Both the position numbers and the translations under genes were made by a program. A stretch of 43,592 bases of DNA from Selaginella moellendorffii (Eukaryota; Streptophyta; Lycopodiopsida; Selaginellales; Selaginellaceae), in the NCBI RefSeq assembly GCF_000143415.4, contig NW_003314273.1:327103-370694 (forward strand), in the 5' to 3' direction. Positions 33,798 to 43,289 of the stretch are shown piece after piece. Each line of letters starts with the position of its first letter. The first letter of the stretch is position 1. The notes below the pieces were generated by a model that searched no databases, was not told the DNA's origin, and saw only the letters and a list, made by a program, of their open reading frames with translations.

Positions 33798-35784
33798 ATG
33801 GCGACCTCGCCCGCGCTATCCAGGGGCCGCAAGACGCCATCGCCGACGCACGACAACGAACCGCCCCTCGGCGACATCATCGTGCTCAAGGAGCCCGTCT
33901 ATCGGCTGCAATGCGTGGAGGAGGAGGCGGCGCACGCCACGGAGATGGGGGATTACGACAAGGCTCTCTATCTTCGAATGCAGGTGAGAATCCTCCTTGC
34001 GGCGCCCGGGAGGGGTGTAACCTCGCGGTTCCAGGGCGTGGCGCTCGCGAAATTGTGCTTGGGGGATCCGACGACGGTGCTGGTGGAGTCGGAGGATTTG
34101 CTGGCCAAGGCGCACCTTAATCTGAGCAGCACTTACCTTGAGATGGTACCTTTCATCTGAAAATTCATAAGAACAAATAATCCACTCCATGCGATCTTTG
34201 TAAGTGGATTGCTTCTTGGAGAACTGGAATTCTATCGCTGATGCTTGCGTTTTCGTGTGAAGCCAGACGTATTCAGATCAAGCTTGCTGGCATGCACAGA
34301 AGGTAACGATCGTGGCATGTTTCACATGTTCACATGTTTTTTTCTTCTGTTTTCCAGGCAATGGAGCTTTGTGATCCCAGAAGAGGTGGCGAATCATCTA
34401 GCAATCTGCTCGTTCTAGCTCTTCTCGGGCTTGCCAAAGGACTCTTACAAAGTATGTATGGTGCTACTCATAACATTTCGGAAATGTGATGCTTGCAGTG
34501 CAGAAGGAGATCTCAATTGCATCAACTATCTTCAAAGGGCGCTCGTTGTCAACCAAGATCTTCATGGAGAGGAGGTCTCAAAAGCCACGCTTCTTATGTT
34601 TAAGTTTCTGCAACTCTCTGCATTTTACAGGATGTTTCAAATGCCGCGATTCATGAAGCTTACGGTGACTACTACATTTACCAAGGAGACAGTAGAGATG
34701 GAGGTCCCGCCAGGAAGTCGCCCCAACCGCGGGATGAATCCGGCGTGGTCATGAGCGTCATCGATTACGAGCGCAATGAGTTCGAGAAGGCCATCGAGGA
34801 GTATCACAAGGTGGCTATCAAGCTCATCTCCGGGTTCTCATTAATTAAGGCCTTTCCAACTTGTGTTTTGGCTAGAGGCAAGGGAGCTCGTCCAAAACGA
34901 TACTGATGGTCCTCCAGTTCCTGCCGAAGAGCAACCTCCAAAGCTTTCTCTGGCGTCAATCTTCACCAAGATAGCCAGGGTAACGAGCCCTTCAAAGTCT
35001 CTGTGCGCATCCTGGTGTGTATTCAGGTGCCACTGGCATGTGACAGACACGCGTGAAACAGACGAGGCACGAGGATGCCGTCGAGTGCTACCAGAAAGCT
35101 CTTGCAATCTACACTTCTTGCGCATTTCCGAACGAGCCAGCAATCGCACAACTTAACTACGAGCTTGGCTTCACGTATCACAAAGTCAAGGTAAGCACGG
35201 CAGATTGATTCTCAATTTTTCTTCCTCGATTGTGCAGAAGTACGAAGAAGCCTTGAAAGTCCTCGAAAAGGCTGCACAGTTTTGCGAGCAACAGCACGAC
35301 ACGGGCGGAGAGCACCCGCTAACCTTGCAAGTTATGAAGCAGCAAGGGATCACCCTCTACGACATGGGCGATTTGCAGCCAGCGCTCCAGACGTTTGAGG
35401 AGCTTGTGCAAATGCAGCGGACGCAGCACGGCGGTGGCAGCGTCATCGTTGCCGAGGTATCCATTTTTTCTCCAGGGGATGATGATACTCTTGTTTACTT
35501 CTTGACACTCACTGCTCTATGCTTGGCAGACGCTCAAGTACTTGGGAGACGTAAGCATCGCCATGAAGAGCACGGGAGAAGCGTGCAGCTACTACAACCG
35601 CGCGCTGAAGATCCTGCGCAAGAGGCTGGGATCGCACGACGAGACGGTGAGGCAACTGGTGAGCTACATCAAGCAACTCAACCTCGAGTCTGGAGGTGGC
35701 GGCGGCGGTGGAGGAGGAGGAACGCAGAGGCTGCAAGAGGCGTACAGGCCAGCCGGGCCTGCGATTCCAGAGGGACCCGAATAA
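33798..35784 (+). CDS. tetratricopeptide-repeat protein, kinesin-light-chain-like
   Basis: Ten exons (33798-33983, 34035-34145, 34267-34302, 34358-34455, 34499-34574, 34631-34810, 34878-34979, 35062-35190, 35238-35456, 35530-35784) give 1,392 bp (463 aa). TPR helices appear through most of the protein, for example EMGDYDKALYLRMQ, YLQRALVVNQDLHGEE, DAVECYQKALAIYTSC, KYEEALKVLEKAAQFCEQQ and AYGDYYIYQGD. The N-terminus is basic with SP/TP sites, and a Gly10 run precedes the C-terminus. The repeat spacing recalls kinesin light chain or TTC23-type proteins, which bind partners through TPR grooves; no specific role can be assigned. The exon 4 donor was placed at GTATGG (after 34455), and exon 5 uses a non-consensus GTCTCA donor, both required by frame. 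Confidence 0.78.
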
Positions 35785-35939
35785 AAAAAAAAAACGACTC
35801 TAGTATATTCTACAGCAAAACCTATAGATTAGGGCTCTTGCTACTGGAGTATATTCTGCGAATATTTACTGGTATTAATTTCATGATTTAATTTAATTTT
35901 AAACGAATAGTGCCAGCGAAGAACCCTAGTTCTTCTGCG

Positions 35940-36901
35940 ATGGGAGCATTTCCCGCTTGGAGCGCTTGCCGGCGGAGATTCTCGCCCGATGACGCCTTCT
36001 TCAATGCAGGGAATGTGGAGCGGGAGCTTCAGGCGAAGCAGGTGATCTCGAAATCTCTTGCCCTTGCTCGATCGCTGGCCCCGTTTCGTCCGCGCTTCTT
36101 GCTTCCCTAGGTCTCGCTCAATATTTCCGAGGAGGAGAGAGCATACATTGGTCGGATCGAGGACGAAGACTGCTGGTATGTATGGTGTGATCGAATTTGT
36201 GGCAGCATTTGATTCTTTCTTCTTCTCGTTGCTCGATCCATCCGTCCAGGCTCGTGAATTGCTCCATCGCTGGCTGTGGCGCTCCGCTGCGAGGCGTGGA
36301 AGAGCTCGAAAACCACCACCTCATTCGCCACACGGCGGTGTGCTCGGTTTGCTCCTCGTGCTTCCCAACAAAGCGGCTCCTCAGTCTACACATTTCCGAA
36401 ACTCATGACTCTTTCTTCAAAGCCAAAGTGGCTCGAAATCATCCCATGGTAAGCTCAAGCTCGATCAAACTTTTAGTTCCTTCTTTCACGCAAGTTCTTA
36501 TAAGCTTTCGATTCTCTTCTTCTTTCAGTTCTAATGCATTGTTTTTTTCCTTTCCCCAGTACGAGTGCCTTGTGGAAGGATGCCCCGGCGTGTTCTTCTC
36601 GGACAAATCCCGGAAGCAGCACCTGGTAGACAAGCACAAGTTCCCGTCCAGCTTCCACTTCCACAAGAGCACCAAGAATCATCCATCGCAGAAGCAGCGG
36701 CAGCGTTTCAAGGCCAAGAGCTACATGGACTCGGCTCCAAAGCCTGAGGAAGCGGCCATGAGTGTGGATGTGGACGAGCTCTCCAGCGCCATCTCCAAGC
36801 TCACCACTGCTGCCGAGAGCGATCACGTCCCCCAAAGCATCAGCTTTGGACGAAAGCGCGGCGGTCTCGTCACTCGTCACTCTCGCCATCCTAGAAACTA
36901 G
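35940..36901 (+). CDS. C2H2 zinc-finger protein, ZNF511-like
   Basis: Four exons (35940-36041, 36111-36175, 36250-36448, 36560-36901) give 708 bp (235 aa). Three C2H2-type units are visible: CSIAGCG...HHLIRH, CSVCSSCFPTKRLLSLHISETH, and CLVEGCPGVFFSDKSRKQH ending VDKH. The order, the H-D-S-F-F linker and the following Y-E-C-L-V-E-G-C unit with HKFPSSFHF match the animal and plant ZNF511 family, whose function is poorly defined. The C-terminal part (SQKQRQRFKAK and FGRKRGGLVTRH) is basic, compatible with nuclear location. It starts 155 bp after the TPR gene, on the same strand. Confidence 0.85.
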
Positions 36902-37025
36902 TGCAAGATCATGGATCATTTCGATGATACGAATTTTTCCTCCATTCTCGAAAGGTACGGTTGTATATTTCTTTTGATAAGATAGACGAAGTATCAAAAA
37001 TTCCAATACCAGGTGTAAGCAAGCG

Positions 37026-37099
37026 TGTCTGAGCCCAGGGTCGAACTGGGGACCTCTAGTGTGTAAGACTAGCATGATAACCAACTACACCACCCAGAC
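37026..37099 (-). tRNA. tRNA-Val (anticodon UAC)
   Basis: On the minus strand GTCTGGG pairs with CTCAGAC in the acceptor stem. The D arm contains TGGTGTAGTTGG (A box), the anticodon loop is CTTACAC between CTAGT and ACTAG, and the T arm is CCCAG-TTCGACC-CTGGG (B box). No intron. All stems close with one G-U pair. Confidence 0.95.
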
Positions 37100-37288
37100 T
37101 TAATTAGCGGTATTTACATGAATATACTAATTATTTTAATAATCACGTCACTCGTCTCCATCACTCCCTAAAACTTCTTCGTCGCGGAGCTCATGGCCTT
37201 CCCCACCAGCGATCATCTTCCTAGAAGTCATCAAACACGAAAAAAAGGAGAACCAAATCGAATCGGATCGAATCGATCAAGCATCAGT

Positions 37289-37782
37289 TCACCTCTCGAG
37301 AATGAACTTGCCCTCCTTGTACTTTTGATCCTTCTCCTGGGCAGTCTCCTGCAAAGATCTCACTCTCAGTTCTTCCCAAACTTGCCACTCTTTTCTTCGC
37401 TGATTGATTGCTTACATATTTCCAGCCCAAGATCTTCCGGCAGCAAATGCAATAGATGTCCGCGACCGTGTGCAATCCAGTCGTCATCTGTCGCTCTTCG
37501 AGCTTTCCAATCCCCACATTCACCCTGAAGAAAAAAATTCCATGAGAAAGAGCTCAAACTTCCAAAAACTCTCTCTATCGTCTTACACTGTCTTGAAAAG
37601 ATAGGCCGTCCCATGGCGGCAGTGGAAATTCTGCAAGAAACAAGGAACACGGATAATCGCAAAGAATTTGAGGAGATCGAGGATGCCTTTGCCATGAGAT
37701 CGCCGGGCGTCGCGAGATGGCTGTGGCAAATGCGGCAGCTGTAGATTTTGCCATCGAGGTGGATCAAGCACAGCCTTCCCAT
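37289..37782 (-). CDS. Yippee-like zinc-binding protein
   Basis: The Yippee family is a small, highly conserved eukaryotic zinc-binding fold. Its molecular role is incompletely known (animal YPELs are linked to the centrosome and to the GID/CTLH complex). Four exons (37782-37687, 37630-37587, 37524-37416, 37348-37289) give 309 bp (102 aa). Signature pieces are [20 protein letters not shown] (first CxxC), [32 protein letters not shown] (second CxxC) and [19 protein letters not shown]. The frame requires intron 1 to begin with GC (AAG|GCATCC) and end TTGCAG, a GC-AG intron. It is divergent from the transporter gene at 37935, 152 bp apart. Confidence 0.93.
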
Positions 37783-37934
37783 GGCCTTAAACCCTTGGAT
37801 GGCCTCACCTTGCGCAAGAAATTCACGATCAGTGAAGAAATGAGTGATCGATTGACCGAGCTGAGAAGCCTTTCACTAATCCTAGACCTCCATAGCCACA
37901 ATGACCTAAAACTCTGTTACTAGGGCTCTAGGTA

Positions 37935-39374
37935 ATGTTGCCAAGTTCTTCAGTCCCTCAGGTAGATCCTGGGAAGGAGGAGGAGGCGCAGCTGCTGGAA
38001 TCCTCGAAATATCATAGATCCGACGCCAATGGAGCAGCGCCGGCGCAATTCGGCGCTCCCAGCAATGGATCCGCGACGGGCTACTCGATCCTGGAAATAT
38101 CCACAGGTGAACGGCAATCCAGCAGCAGTAGCTCGGGATCTGGCGTCGCTGGCGCCGTTTTCAACCTCGCGACGTCGATCATCGGCGCGGGGATCATGGC
38201 GCTGCCAGCGACGATGAGAGTTTTGGGGGTTCCGCTGGGCGTGGCGATGATCCTGGCGATGGGCGTGCTCTCAGAGATTAGCTTGGAGATTGTGGTGAGA
38301 TTCTCGACGCAGCTCAAGGCCTGGAGCTATGGTGAGATGGTAGGCGCGGCGTGTGGACGAGCAGGGAAGCTCGTCTCGCAGGTGTGTATCATAGTCAACA
38401 ACAGTGGCATTCTCATCGTTTACTTGATCATCATAGGTGATGTTCTCTCGGGATCTTCCAGTGGCTCTTCCCACCACCCGGGCCTCCTCAAGAGCTTGGA
38501 CAGAAGATTGGTGCTCCTCGCCACCATGTTGCTCGTCCTAGCGCCGCTCTCGTCGCTGAAGCGCATCGATTCACTCCGCTTCTCCTCCGCGGCATCGGTA
38601 GCTCTAGCGGTGGTGTTCGTCATCCTCAGCTCCGGGGTGGGGGTGGTGAAAGGGATCCAGGGAAAGCTCACGACTCCGCGGTCACTTCCGTCGCTGGCAT
38701 CCAGGAAATCGGTGCTGGAGCTCCTCACCGTTGTCCCGATCATGACCAACGCATTCATCTGCCACTTTAACATCCAGCCGATCTACTGCGAGCTCAAGAA
38801 CAGGTCTGCGGCTAGGATGAACAAAGTTGGCCGGATCTCCACGCTCCTGTGCATGAGCGTCTACGTCGCCACCGCGCTGTCGGGCTACCTCCTCTTTGGC
38901 GAGTCCACGGCCTCGGACATCCTCTCCAACTTCGACCACGACCTGGGGATCGCGGACAGCACGCTCATCAACGACGTCATTCGCATCGGCTACGTCCTCC
39001 ATCTCATGCTCGTCTTCCCGGTGATCCACTTCTCCCTCCGGCAAAACGTAGACGCGATCCTCTTCCCGGATCCAAAGCAGCAGCTCGCCGACAGCACGGT
39101 CAGGTTCTGGGCTCTCACGGCGTCGCTGCTCGCGATCGTGTTTGTGGGATCGGCCTTCATCCCAAACATCTGGATCGCGTTCCAGTTCACGGGGGCCACC
39201 GCGGGGCTGTCTCTGGGATTTATGTTCCCGGCGCTGGTGGCGTTGAGGTTGAGCAAGGCGAGGGAGAAGGGATTGGAGTGTCTGGCGTGGACAATGCTTG
39301 TCCTTGCTGGGGTGGCCAGCTTCCTTGGACTGACGACCAACATTTACAATGTTGTGACGCACCATGTGGATTGA
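37935..39374 (+). CDS. AVT6-type amino-acid transporter (AAAP family)
   Basis: It is predicted to move neutral or acidic amino acids across the vacuolar or plasma membrane, coupled to protons or sodium, as in plant AVT6 and animal SLC38. It is an intronless ORF of 479 aa starting at ATG 37935. A hydrophilic N-terminal tail of about 70 residues ends in a Ser/Gly run. The AAAP signature GAVFNLATSIIGAGIMALP forms TM1, and 10-11 hydrophobic segments follow. Conserved internal motifs include FICHFNIQPIY (TM6 region), GYLLFGE and YVLHLMLVFPVIHF. It ends in NIYNVVTHHVD. A single-exon structure is unlike the multi-exon neighbours and may reflect retroposition or ancestral absence of introns. Confidence 0.93.
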   Translation: MLPSSSVPQVDPGKEEEAQLLESSKYHRSDANGAAPAQFGAPSNGSATGYSILEISTGERQSSSSSSGSGVAGAVFNLATSIIGAGIMALPATMRVLGVPLGVAMILAMGVLSEISLEIVVRFSTQLKAWSYGEMVGAACGRAGKLVSQVCIIVNNSGILIVYLIIIGDVLSGSSSGSSHHPGLLKSLDRRLVLLATMLLVLAPLSSLKRIDSLRFSSAASVALAVVFVILSSGVGVVKGIQGKLTTPRSLPSLASRKSVLELLTVVPIMTNAFICHFNIQPIYCELKNRSAARMNKVGRISTLLCMSVYVATALSGYLLFGESTASDILSNFDHDLGIADSTLINDVIRIGYVLHLMLVFPVIHFSLRQNVDAILFPDPKQQLADSTVRFWALTASLLAIVFVGSAFIPNIWIAFQFTGATAGLSLGFMFPALVALRLSKAREKGLECLAWTMLVLAGVASFLGLTTNIYNVVTHHVD

Positions 39375-39694
39375 TTCAAAACAATATAAACGGATATACT
39401 GTCAACGTTGGAAGATTCTTATCTTGTATAACCCAACAATGAACATTAGAATTCTTTGATGAATGCAAGCCTAGGCAGATGACCAAGATCATCTCAGGAG
39501 GATCAGCTCCGGAGTACCTCTTTTTCGATGGGATCAAGACCTCTCACTATCCTTTTTGACGACAGACCGTCAGCGTCTATTGATCATCCGCTGGATCGCA
39601 AAGCTGCCTCTCAGGATCATTGTCACCAACATCTTCACGGTCAATGGCCTGGGATACAAGCTCTATCTATGTCAATGATTAACCATTAATATAA
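39375..39694 (+). pseudogene. intergenic stretch with a possible decayed coding fragment
   Basis: Around 39436-39660, forward frames read like protein remnants: FFDECKPRQMTKIISGGSAP, then after stops RWIAKLPLRIIVTNIFTVNG. The frames are broken by stops and I do not recognise the family. Codon-like GC content suggests a fragment of a decayed gene. The rest is presumably the transporter's 3' UTR. Confidence 0.3.
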
Positions 39695-39767
39695 GCCGGC
39701 CTAGCTCAGCTGGTAGAGCGCAAGGCTCTTAACCTTGTGGTCGTGGGTTCGATCCCCACGGCCGGCG
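39695..39767 (+). tRNA. tRNA-Lys (anticodon CUU)
   Basis: 73 nt. The acceptor stem GCCGGCC pairs with GGCCGGC. A box TAGCTCAGCTGG. The anticodon loop CTCTTAA lies between CAAGG and CCTTG. The T arm is CGTGG-GTTCGATC-CCCACG-like with a B box. No intron. The core is nearly identical to plant tRNA-Lys(CUU). Confidence 0.96.
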
Positions 39768-39910
39768 AAACTGAGCGATGAATCTGTCGTGAGCTTTCAG
39801 GTGGATATCATCTGCAAGCAATCCAGCGGTCCTTCCCCGCAAAATGTTGACCGCTTGACCATTGGCTAGGGTGGTTTGACCAAGGATATGCTACGCCGAT
39901 TCTTTGCCCT

Positions 39911-39957
39911 ATCCCACATGCCGAGGCGTGGAATAAAGGCACAAGAGCAGTATATAA
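39911..39957 (+). promoter_or_regulatory. snRNA promoter: USE and TATA box
   Basis: ATCCCACATGC at 39911-39921 matches the plant upstream sequence element RTCCCACATCG except near its end. TATATAA starts at 39951, about 30 bp downstream of the USE and 30 bp before the U1 start. A USE-TATA distance of about 30 or more fits the RNA polymerase II type of plant snRNA gene rather than the shorter Pol III spacing. Confidence 0.8.
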
Positions 39958-39980
39958 GCCAGGGCCTGGGGAAGTGATCC

Positions 39981-40142
39981 ATACTTACCTGGACGGGGTT
40001 TATTGGTGATCATGAAGGCCAATGGCCTAGGTTCGGCCTTCCCATCGCACTCTGGCTTGGCCGGCCTACCATCTTCCCAAAGTGGAGGAGTGGACGTCGT
40101 AATTTGTGGAAGTTGAGGGCTCGCGTACGCGCGGCCCTCTCC
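39981..40142 (+). ncRNA. U1: U1 spliceosomal snRNA
   Basis: It begins ATACTTACCTGGACGGGG, whose ACTTACCTG base-pairs with 5' splice sites. Stem-loop I/II segments follow (GATCATGAAGGCC, then CATCGCACTCTGG, which contains the conserved TTGCACT-like loop as TCGCACT). The Sm-binding site AATTTGTGG is at 40101-40109. The terminal GC-rich hairpin is GAGGGCTCGCG...CGCGGCCCTC. Length is about 162 nt, as expected. The upstream USE and TATA support an expressed gene rather than a retropseudogene. Confidence 0.93.
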
Positions 40143-40184
40143 AAATTCTATAATTAATAAGTTGATTCTCTAGTATCCTCGTGC

Positions 40185-40366
40185 TCCGTAAACCCCTAAA
40201 ACCCCTTCGTTTTGTTCTGTTGGCATCGGCTTCAAAGAAGAGATTTGAGCACAACTTTGGAGAATTGATAGATAGGTCCGCGACGCAAAAGTCATGGAGT
40301 GGATCGCGATCCGAGCATGAAACTTGCAGAGAAGAACAAGGCTGGAAAGCAAAACAATGCTGCCAT
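40185..40366 (-). pseudogene. truncated germin-like pseudogene
   Basis: On the minus strand, ATG at 40366 gives a germin-like signal peptide (MAALFCFPALFFSASFML). After a frame change it reads SDRDPLHDFCVADL, matching the start SSDPDPVRDFCVADL of the intact neighbour at 41189. Weaker similarity continues through KPMPTEQ (neighbour KPYANVT) to about 40185. The cupin core is missing. It is on the same strand as the intact gene and downstream of it, so it is best read as a decayed tandem duplicate. It ends about 40 bp from the U1 gene. Confidence 0.75.
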
Positions 40367-40556
40367 TTTGTTGCCGATCACCGATCACCTTTACTGCCAT
40401 TCACTGCGAGTTAACAAGTAGGTCGAAAGGTCGCCGCCATGCAAATCGAAAGTATTTCTAAGATGAAAGTGGACTAGATACCATTTGAAGAATTTATAAT
40501 ATGTATTATTGTTCTACAATGAATCTAATCACGACCTTACCGTGTCACGGATGAAT

Positions 40557-41189
40557 TCAGCGATGGGAACAAACTGCCTGTTCGTCCAGCCGAAATGCCT
40601 TTTGGAGAACTTCTTCCGCGACACCACTCCCGAACATGGACGGGGCTATGGTCTGAAACCCGGGCTTCTCGCTGTTTAGCACTGCAAAAGCCGACGCTGG
40701 ACCCTCTCCCACATTGAGCTGCCAGTGGATGAGACCCCTCGGGAAGATCATCACCTCGCCCTTGGAGTAAACTCTCGCAAACGCCCTGTTGGCTGTGTCG
40801 ATGAATCCAGCGTACAAGCGACCCCGGGTGATGTAGACGAACTCGGAGGCGCGAGGATGCGTGTGAGGCGGGATGAGGCCACCCTCCACAAAGTCGAGCC
40901 GAGCAAACGCGAAGCCCTGCGTGTGGAGTCCCGGGAAAGTCTCGACGAAGGCTGGAGTGACGCTGGTGCCCGAGGGGCCCAGGCTGGGGTCGGCAGGAGT
41001 GAGCAAGCCGCTGAAGACGAAGTCGTCGATCGTCACGTTGGCATACGGCTTGCAGGGATACTCGTTGAGCTGCGGATAGTCGAGGTCCGCTACACAAAAG
41101 TCCCGGACAGGATCGGGATCGGAAGACAAAACTTGTAGAGTAGACATAGATGCGTACAAGACTGCAAAACAAAACAAGAACGTCGCCAT
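40557..41189 (-). CDS. GLP: germin-like protein (cupin)
   Basis: This is a secreted, manganese-binding apoplastic glycoprotein; members can act as superoxide dismutase or oxalate oxidase, or have no known activity. It is an intronless ORF of 210 aa. A signal peptide of about 22 residues is followed by DPDPVRDFCVADL, whose Cys pairs with the Cys of YPCKPY. Cupin box 1 is GGLIPPHTHPRASEFVYITRG, with the two His and the Glu of the metal site. Box 2 is GEVMIFPRGLIHWQLN, with the last His and Asn. One N-glycosylation sequon (NVT) follows the second Cys. Substrate specificity cannot be told. A related pseudogene lies at 40185-40366. Confidence 0.95.
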   Translation of the reverse strand: MATFLFCFAVLYASMSTLQVLSSDPDPVRDFCVADLDYPQLNEYPCKPYANVTIDDFVFSGLLTPADPSLGPSGTSVTPAFVETFPGLHTQGFAFARLDFVEGGLIPPHTHPRASEFVYITRGRLYAGFIDTANRAFARVYSKGEVMIFPRGLIHWQLNVGEGPASAFAVLNSEKPGFQTIAPSMFGSGVAEEVLQKAFRLDEQAVCSHR

Positions 41190-41440
41190 ATGGCTATGTC
41201 GCTGGATTTGGAGGGGATCAAACTACATACCTTTGCAAGGTCCAAGGTCCAGAATATAATGCAGCTTCGAAAAACAGACGTGCTGCCACGTTGCTCCCAA
41301 CTTTAGCGAGTGGATGATAGCATGCAAACGTTGTAACTAAGCTCCTTTTTGCTTTCCCATTGGCCTTTAACTTCTGCCTCGCCGCAAAGAGGCCGAGGAT
41401 CTCTTGGTGAGTATGCCTGGAGTTGCATGGGCAACATTTC
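41190..41440. other. spacer upstream of the germin-like gene
   Basis: Presumed promoter of the minus-strand germin-like gene. No distinct motif was identified beyond AT-rich patches. Confidence 0.4.
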
Positions 41441-41947
41441 TTAAATAAACAGAAAGGAAAGAGATCTTGAAGATGGTGTTGCAGCATTGACTGCAACCGC
41501 GAAGGATGGAACAATTATTGATTGTTGATGTGTGACTTGCTTGATTTTCTCATATGAGGCTTGAGTATTCTTCTTGGACTTGATCTTGTTGGCATTGTTG
41601 CTGCTACTCCTCCATCCAAAGCAGTTGATGAGCTTGTTGGAACTGAGATCCTGTTGATTGCCCTTCATATCCACAGCATGAACTTGAGCCGTGGGTTTCC
41701 AAATTACAAAATTTTTATATCCCGGCTTTGTATAAAACGTTCCATGCAAACCAAACAATTGAGTCCTCGACATGCAAACGTGACTAAATATATCTTGAAA
41801 GTTGTCCCGATCACTGCGCACCGTTGCGAGAACCCAAGTTCTGGGAAAAGCATCCAAGATATCTTGATAACAGTTTTGGTCAAAATCACGTTGTTGCTTG
41901 ACTGCGCATGAAAAAATGACCTCTGAATCAAGAAGCGAGTGAATCAT
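41441..41947 (-). CDS. hypothetical protein, 168 aa
   Basis: An uninterrupted ATG-to-stop frame. I recognise no domain. The middle part (about residues 30-100) reads like a folded protein with aromatic residues (LFGLHGTFYTKPGYKNFVIW). The C-terminal third is Lys/Ser/Asn-rich and low in complexity. The composition is AT-richer than the neighbouring genes. It could be a small real gene, an exon of the F-box locus to its right, or a decayed remnant; no intron evidence settles this. Confidence 0.3.
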   Translation of the reverse strand: MIHSLLDSEVIFSCAVKQQRDFDQNCYQDILDAFPRTWVLATVRSDRDNFQDIFSHVCMSRTQLFGLHGTFYTKPGYKNFVIWKPTAQVHAVDMKGNQQDLSSNKLINCFGWRSSSNNANKIKSKKNTQASYEKIKQVTHQQSIIVPSFAVAVNAATPSSRSLSFLFI

Positions 41948-41995
41948 CTACTACGACTTCTATGATGATACCATATACGATTTTCTGGATTCCGC

Positions 41996-42022
41996 AATCC
42001 AGAAATTCTGAATTTCTGGATT
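41996..42022. repeat. 27-nt perfect inverted repeat
   Basis: AATCCAGAAATTC and its exact complement, GAATTTCTGGATT, are separated by one T. Partial copies flank it (TTTCTGGATTCCG before, CTGGATTCAGAA after). It could form a hairpin or be the relic of a small inverted-repeat element. Confidence 0.8.
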
Positions 42023-42145
42023 CTGGATTCAGAACCTGCAACAGTGCAACAGCTGGATTGCACGAGTGTGATCCTCCCACCAGCATTTTTTTTTCCGTAT
42101 CTCAAAAATACTTTGGATTACTAATTTTTACATGGCTGAAAAGAA

Positions 42146-43088
42146 CTACATTGAGCATGGATATGTCTGCCTTACAAATTTCATGTTTCCCAACTTGTAG
42201 GGAACATTTGACAAGAATTTGATGGGCTTGTTGCAGACACGTCCAGAAACCCTCACCCATTTCACTCCAGAAAATCGCTCATTTTCAATATTCCAGTCAA
42301 ACTGGCACTTTGAAACCGTCCCGTGACAACCATATGCATGTAGCTCGTTATCTTTTACCACCACCAGCTGCTTTATTGGCCCTCCATCCAGCTTGCCAGA
42401 TAAACACTCCCAAGAAGCAGTATCCTCATTCCAAAAGTAAAGCCAATTTCCACCACTGTCTTTGAACCATTCCATTTTCACCAATAATACCTTGTGTAAA
42501 ACTGCCATGGTTGGCATTATGCCACTCTCAACCACACTGGTGGTAAAAGGTTGTCTCCAAACCCTTCCATAGCTATCCAAATCCAAAAATCTGCATTCCA
42601 AATTCACTGTTTTCACTACCTTGAAAGTTATATGCTCGAAAGCACCAACAATTCCATCTTGAAACACAAGCAGCCTCTCAAGTTTGCAATTGCTAGGCAA
42701 TTCTGCTAAAATACTCCACTCCTTTACACTTAAATCATATTTTCTTAAGGCAACCTCTAAGGTACACCATTTGGGGATTGCTTGAAAAGGTGGTGGTGCA
42801 AAGATCCCTCGTAATTTGCATGCAGCTCCTCTCAGAAAAGTTAACAAGATGAGCTTGCCCAAGCTCTCGAGAGTACATGATCACAAACCCCTCGATACAA
42901 CACACGACTTCCCACGGTTTACCACCACCAATTGGGCATGGAAGTGCCTTGATCCCTAATATTTCATAAGGCAATTTTACCATCTTGTCCAACACTTCAT
43001 TCCACTCTATAGACACGTCTTGCAAGCCTTGTCGAGTGCCCTTCTCCGCCCTTGACAAAATCACCATCCATATCTCCTCTGGTACCAT
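42146..43088 (-). pseudogene. F-box protein gene with a frameshift
   Basis: From ATG 43088 the frame encodes an F-box start (VPEEIWMVILSRAEKG) and a region like the F-box-associated beta-propeller beginning (PWEVVCCIEGFVIMYSREL). Near 42790-42840 the sensible reading passes to another frame: PPPFQAIPKWCTLEVALRKY, then a Kelch/galactose-oxidase-like part (WLYFWNEDTASWECLSGKL, KQLVVVKDNELHAYG) ending at 42146. The two frames overlap at 42735-42862 with no GT-AG pair between, so a one-base indel is likelier than an intron. F-box proteins select substrates for SCF ubiquitin ligases. It is either a recent pseudogene or a sequencing error. Confidence 0.72.
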
Positions 43089-43289
43089 TTGCAAAAAGTC
43101 AATAAACCCTAAACATTGGCTCTATCTTTATACTGATTGTTTAACTAGCCGTTATCTTCTGTGACTAGGCTGTTATAATTCATACGTGGCGCTGGTGTGG
43201 ATGCCAGATAAGGCTTGTGTGCCACGTCGGCATGACATTAGGGCACGGTCGCAGCTATGGATGAGAGCTAGAGAGGAGAGCTCCAGGGC
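43089..43289. promoter_or_regulatory. divergent spacer between F-box and TIP1-like genes
   Basis: 200 bp between two divergent starts. A TATAA-like stretch (CTTTATACTG, 43126-43135) is present but cannot be assigned. Confidence 0.35.

Noticed and set aside
38682-39365. 227-codon minus-strand frame and a 197-codon plus frame over the transporter
   Set aside because: Shadow frames of GC-rich coding sequence, rich in Arg and His, with no domain.
40537-41172. 211-codon minus-strand frame over the germin-like gene
   Set aside because: It is an alternate frame of the germin-like gene, which has clear cupin motifs in its own frame.
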